Shown: positions 60,969 to 64,000 of the stretch, piece after piece
Position numbering within the stretch: position 1 is the stretch's first letter
Layout of the letters: each line of letters opens with the position of its first letter
Assembly (NCBI RefSeq): GCF_902497775.2
Contig: NZ_OZ024668.1
Coordinates: 457,826 to 521,825 of the forward strand
Source of the DNA: Pseudomonas fluorescens
GTDB lineage: Bacteria > Pseudomonadota > Gammaproteobacteria > Pseudomonadales > Pseudomonadaceae
Direction: 5' to 3'
Length of the DNA stretch: 64,000 bases
Notes under the pieces: model-generated
The model's input: only the letters and a program-made list of their open reading frames with translations
What the model was told of the DNA's origin: nothing
Databases searched by the model: none
Position numbers and translations under genes: made by a program

Positions 60969-62138
60969 TCAGTGGGTGGCGGGTGCCAGTGCGGATTTGT
61001 TACCGCTCTGGCTGAAGGTGATCAGGGTGACGATCAGCGCCAGTACTGCCAGCGCTGCGGCGGCCAGGGGCACGCGGGTCAGGCCCAGGCCCTGGGCGAT
61101 GACGGTGCCGCCGACCCAGGCGCCGAGGGCGTTGCCCAGGTTGAAAGCGCCAATGTTCAGGGTCGAGACCAGGTTCGGCGCGGCCTTGCCGAAGGTCACC
61201 ACGTTGACCTGCAGGGCAGGCACGGCGGCAAAGGCAGCGGTAGCCCAGAGGAACAGGGTGATTTCTGCCGGGATCAGGGCGACGCTGGTCCAGCTCAGGA
61301 CGGTGGAGACCACCGCCATGCTGGCGAACACGCCGATCAGGGTAGCGCCCAGGCGCTTGTCGGCCAGCTTGCCGCCGAGGATGTTGCCCAGGGTCAGGCC
61401 CAGGCCGATCAACAGCAGCGTCCAGGTCACGCCACTGGGCGAGACGCCAGTGACATCACCGAGCAGCGGTGCGACATAGGTGAACAGGGCAAACATCGAG
61501 GCCGAGAACAGCACGGTCATCGACAGCGACAACCAGATACCGGCGCCTTTGAGCGCGGCAAGTTCAGCGCGCATGTCGAGTTTCTCTTCGTCATGGCGAA
61601 ACGGCAGGAAGCGGATCAGGCCGATCAAGGCGATCACACCGATCACGGTCACCGCCCAGAAAGTCGAGCGCCAGCCGTATTCCTGCCCCAGCGCAGTACC
61701 CAGCGGCACGCCGAGGACATTGGCCAGGGTCAGGCCGGTGAACATCAGGGCGACTGCCGAAGCACGGCGGTTGGCCGGCACCAGGCTTGCCGCCACCACC
61801 GAGCCGATACCGAAGAAGGCACCGTGGCACAGGGCGGTCACCACCCGGGCGAACATCAGCAGGTTGTAGTCGCTGGCCACCGCACACAGCAGGTTGCCGA
61901 CGATGAACACGCCCATTAGCGCAATCAGCGCCGCTTTACGCGGCAGGCGCGAGGTGGCCAGGGCCATGAACGGCGCACCGATGGCCACGCCCAGGGCGTA
62001 ACCGGTGACCAGCCAGCCGGCGCCAGGAATCGATACACCCAGGTCTGCCGCCACATCGGGCAACAGACCCATGATGACGAACTCGGTGGTACCGATGGCG
62101 AAGGCGCTGAGCGCCAGGATTATCAACGAAAGGGGCAT
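60969..62138 (-). CDS. pyeM: MFS transporter PyeM
   Basis: A 389-residue drug:H+ antiporter-like MFS transporter with 12 membrane segments. TM1 FAIGTTEFVIMGLLPDVAADLGVS is characteristic of the AraJ/SotB/YdhP group. Between pyeR (13-bp gap) and xenB (17-bp gap) it matches pyeM of the P. aeruginosa operon PA4354-PA4356. It may export the electrophilic compound, or product, handled by XenB; the substrate is not known. Confidence 0.87.
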   Translation of the reverse strand: MPLSLIILALSAFAIGTTEFVIMGLLPDVAADLGVSIPGAGWLVTGYALGVAIGAPFMALATSRLPRKAALIALMGVFIVGNLLCAVASDYNLLMFARVVTALCHGAFFGIGSVVAASLVPANRRASAVALMFTGLTLANVLGVPLGTALGQEYGWRSTFWAVTVIGVIALIGLIRFLPFRHDEEKLDMRAELAALKGAGIWLSLSMTVLFSASMFALFTYVAPLLGDVTGVSPSGVTWTLLLIGLGLTLGNILGGKLADKRLGATLIGVFASMAVVSTVLSWTSVALIPAEITLFLWATAAFAAVPALQVNVVTFGKAAPNLVSTLNIGAFNLGNALGAWVGGTVIAQGLGLTRVPLAAAALAVLALIVTLITFSQSGNKSALAPATH

Positions 62139-62151
62139 TGCAAGGTCCTTG

Positions 62152-62454
62152 TCAGAGCTCTTGGCTCATCTGCTGGAGGAAGGCCTGGATGGTTTCCTCG
62201 TTGCGTTTGAAAAAATGCCACTGGCCAATCTTCTGGCTGCTGATCAGGCCCGCCCGCTGCAAGGTCGCCAGGTGGGCAGAAACGGTCGACTGCGACAGGC
62301 CGCAGCGTTGATCGATCTGCCCGGCACACACACCGTGTTCGGTGCTGTGGTGCTGGTCGGGAAACTGCGCGTCGGGGTCCTTCAGCCAGTTGAGAATTTC
62401 TCGCCGTACTGGGTGGGCCAGGGCTTTTATTATTTCGTCGAGATCGAGAGGCAT
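62152..62454 (-). CDS. pyeR: ArsR-family transcriptional repressor PyeR
   Basis: A 100-residue winged-helix protein of the ArsR type (IIKALAHPVRREILNWL; recognition helix LSQSTVSAHLATLQRAGLI). It has two cysteines, C43 and C51, at the base of the helix-turn-helix, so thiol-based sensing is possible (inference). In P. aeruginosa PyeR represses its own pyeR-pyeM-xenB operon. The upstream region here contains three palindromes built on ATATCG, fitting autoregulation. Confidence 0.88.
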   Translation of the reverse strand: MPLDLDEIIKALAHPVRREILNWLKDPDAQFPDQHHSTEHGVCAGQIDQRCGLSQSTVSAHLATLQRAGLISSQKIGQWHFFKRNEETIQAFLQQMSQEL

Positions 62455-62479
62455 GGTTGGGCTCGTGGTGTGTGTAGCG

Positions 62480-62583
62480 GTATATCGCGATGGAGCGAAA
62501 TATAAATCGATATTTCGCGATATACAAATATGATGTGGTTCTGAGTTCAGCTTAAATCGCTATATCGGGTTATAACGATATAG
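62480..62583. promoter_or_regulatory. Multi-palindrome operator of the pyeR operon
   Basis: Three inverted repeats are nested or adjacent: GTATATCGCG/CGCGATATAC (62480-62489 and 62516-62525), inside it GCGAAATAT/ATATTTCGC (62495-62503 and 62510-62518), and CTATATCG/CGATATAG (62560-62567 and 62576-62583). All are perfect. They lie between pyeR (start 62454) and acpH (start 62610), so a repressor bound here could control both directions. Confidence 0.75.
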
Positions 62584-62609
62584 GCCGTGAGGTGCTAGAA
62601 TCCCTGTCT

Positions 62610-63182
62610 ATGAACTACCTTGCACACCTTCATCTCGGCGGTCAGCGACCCGAGCAATTGCTCGGCAGTCTTTATGGCGATTTCGTCAAGGGGCCGCTGC
62701 AGGGACGCTTCCCTGCGCCGCTGGAAGCAGCGATTCGCCTGCACCGACAAATCGATGTCTACACCGACAGCCATCCGCTGGTGCTGGCGGCGTTGGCGCG
62801 TTTTCCGCGGGAGCGGCGGCGTTACGCCGGGATCATTCTCGATGTGTTTTTCGATCACTGCCTGGCCTTGCACTGGCAGGATTATGCCGAGCAGCCGCTG
62901 GGCCAGTTCACCGACCGCGTGTACCAGGTACTCGCCGCAGAGCCGGCCTTGCCCGGGCGCCTGGCGCAGATAGCGCCATACATGGCGGCCGATGACTGGT
63001 TGGGGTCTTACCGCGAGTTCGCGGTGCTCGAGCAGGTGTTTCGCGGGATCGCCCGGCGCCTGTCGCGGCCCGAAGGCATGGACGGCGCGGTGGAGGAGGT
63101 GGCGGCGCTGTACCAGCCGTTGCTGGATGACTTTCGCAACTTCTATCCAGAGCTGCAGCGCTTTGCCAGGGCCAATACCTAG
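62610..63182 (+). CDS. acpH: ACP phosphodiesterase (AcpH family)
   Basis: AcpH removes the 4'-phosphopantetheine arm from acyl carrier protein. The 190-residue protein has the family start MNYLAHLHLGGQRPEQLLGSLYGDFVKG with the conserved D, H and DVFFDHCLALHW metal-site segment. ATG 62610 is chosen over the upstream codon at 62592. It overlaps the 3' end of olsA by 4 bp on opposite strands. The third palindrome of the pyeR operator lies in its promoter region. Confidence 0.88.
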   Translation: MNYLAHLHLGGQRPEQLLGSLYGDFVKGPLQGRFPAPLEAAIRLHRQIDVYTDSHPLVLAALARFPRERRRYAGIILDVFFDHCLALHWQDYAEQPLGQFTDRVYQVLAAEPALPGRLAQIAPYMAADDWLGSYREFAVLEQVFRGIARRLSRPEGMDGAVEEVAALYQPLLDDFRNFYPELQRFARANT

Positions 63183-63964
63183 GCAGCCCTGGCCCGACGT
63201 TGCCCCTCGGCAACCGGCTCGCTGCCGAACAATGCCTGCTGGATCGCCTGCTGCGCCTTGAAGGCCAGAGCGGCGCGTTCCTCACCGGCGCTGGCGATCG
63301 GTGCGAGCAAATGGATCTCGACCTCGGCGCAATCATTGGCAAACAGTCGGAACAGGTGCGAGAGCAGATCGTCATCACCGATAAACGGTGCGATTGCATC
63401 GCTTTGGCCATTGCGCAGGTAGCGCAGGGCGACCGGTTGCAGCGGTGTTTGCGTATCGATGGCGCTGGCCAGCAGGCGGCCGTGGAAGGTGCGCAGGCTG
63501 CGCCCGTCGGTGGTGGTGCCTTCGGGGAAAATCAACAGCGTGCTGTCCTGTTGCAGGTGCTGGCTGATCTGCTTGCGCAGCAGTTGGCTGTCGTTGCCGC
63601 CACGACGGATGAACAGGGTGCCGGCCTTGAGCGCCAGCCAGCCGGCAATCGGCCAGGTGCGCACTTCGGCCTTGGACAGGAACGACAGCGGCGCGAGCAT
63701 GCCCAGCAGCGGGATGTCGGTCCACGAGACATGGTTGCTGACCCACAGCATCGGCTGTTGCGGTAACTGGCCCACCACCCGCACCTTGAACGGCAGGGCG
63801 TTGCTCAGTTTGCCCATGAACAGTTGCGACCAGCGCTGGCGGCGCTCGGTCGAGGCCGGTACGCGCAGGCGCTCATAGAGCGTGAACAGCGCGGCCATGG
63901 CCAGGCCGAACAGCACCACCAGCAGCACCCGGGCCACGCGCGCATAAACGCGCAGGCGCCGCAT
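63179..63964 (-). CDS. olsA: Lyso-ornithine lipid O-acyltransferase OlsA
   Basis: OlsA acylates lyso-ornithine lipid to make ornithine lipid, a phosphate-free membrane lipid used under phosphate limitation. The 261-residue PlsC-type acyltransferase has an N-terminal membrane segment, the catalytic H-x4-D (NHVSWTD, H78 and D83) and FPEGTT (146-151). It starts in the stop codon of an upstream gene (TGATG), whose end fits olsB. Confidence 0.88.
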   Translation of the reverse strand: MRRLRVYARVARVLLVVLFGLAMAALFTLYERLRVPASTERRQRWSQLFMGKLSNALPFKVRVVGQLPQQPMLWVSNHVSWTDIPLLGMLAPLSFLSKAEVRTWPIAGWLALKAGTLFIRRGGNDSQLLRKQISQHLQQDSTLLIFPEGTTTDGRSLRTFHGRLLASAIDTQTPLQPVALRYLRNGQSDAIAPFIGDDDLLSHLFRLFANDCAEVEIHLLAPIASAGEERAALAFKAQQAIQQALFGSEPVAEGQRRARAA

Positions 63965-64000
63965 CAGACCGCCGCCTTGAAGTGCCGGGCATAGCGCGGG
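63964..64000 (-). CDS. olsB: 3' end of olsB (partial)
   Basis: The last codons of an open frame end RYARHFKAAV then TGA, sharing one base with the olsA ATG. By the olsBA gene order known in Pseudomonas this should be the C-terminus of OlsB, the ornithine N-acyltransferase. Only 11 codons are inside the window, so the call rests on context. Confidence 0.55.
   Translation of the reverse strand, partial: PRYARHFKAAV

Overview
The window is chromosomal DNA of a Pseudomonas, most likely of the P. putida/fluorescens side of the genus. Codon use is uniformly GC-rich. The intergenic REP units read GTAGGAGCGGGCTTGCCCCG, the form common in P. putida-group genomes, and gene order follows P. aeruginosa PAO1 from mraZ to olsA as I remember it. 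No tRNA, rRNA, CRISPR array, prophage or transposase gene was seen.

Layout. 1-17947: a complete division and cell wall (dcw) cluster, mraZ-rsmH-ftsL-ftsI-murE-murF-mraY-murD-ftsW-murG-murC-ddl-ftsQ-ftsA-ftsZ-lpxC. From mraZ to ddl no gap exceeds 6 bp and most junctions overlap. It starts with a strong promoter and a three-repeat MraZ operator and ends at an intrinsic terminator. 18030-24506: dciA (opposite strand), secA, argJ, a glutathione S-transferase and a Nudix/ThiE fusion. 24555-28099 (minus): corrinoid adenosyltransferase, a sensor kinase with no adjacent regulator, and panE. 28213-35595: yajQ, an MscS channel, an MdfA-like exporter, ampG, an alkyltransferase-like protein, a DUF481 outer-membrane protein, a HugZ-type protein and fxsA. 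35681-37898: groESL with a heat-shock type promoter.

38174-42876 is an envelope-stress block: a PAP2 phosphatase, the ColRS two-component system, a methyltransferase, a WapQ/InaA lipopolysaccharide kinase and a 75-residue small protein. Two sites matching the ColR-binding consensus flank the regulator genes, so ColRS probably controls both of its neighbours. 42932-47150 encodes a MexVW-type RND pump. 47275-52394 is an iron-linked periplasmic/lipoprotein set: DUF1513, two imelysins and a di-heme DUF1111 protein. Then come bifA (c-di-GMP phosphodiesterase), sodB, a divergent LysE/ArgP pair, an epimerase, a coiled-coil membrane protein, the pyeR-pyeM-xenB operon with a striking multi-palindrome operator, acpH, olsA and the last codons of olsB.

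The most unusual structure is a pair of non-coding, transposon-like inverted-repeat elements (37899-38117 and 54875-55417). They share 12-bp terminal repeats beginning GGTTCTTC. The longer copy is flanked by a perfect 8-bp duplication, ATAAAAAA. Both copies sit in the T-tract of an intrinsic terminator, that of groEL and that of sodB, at essentially the same target (T6AT). This looks like a MITE family that uses intrinsic terminators as landing sites.
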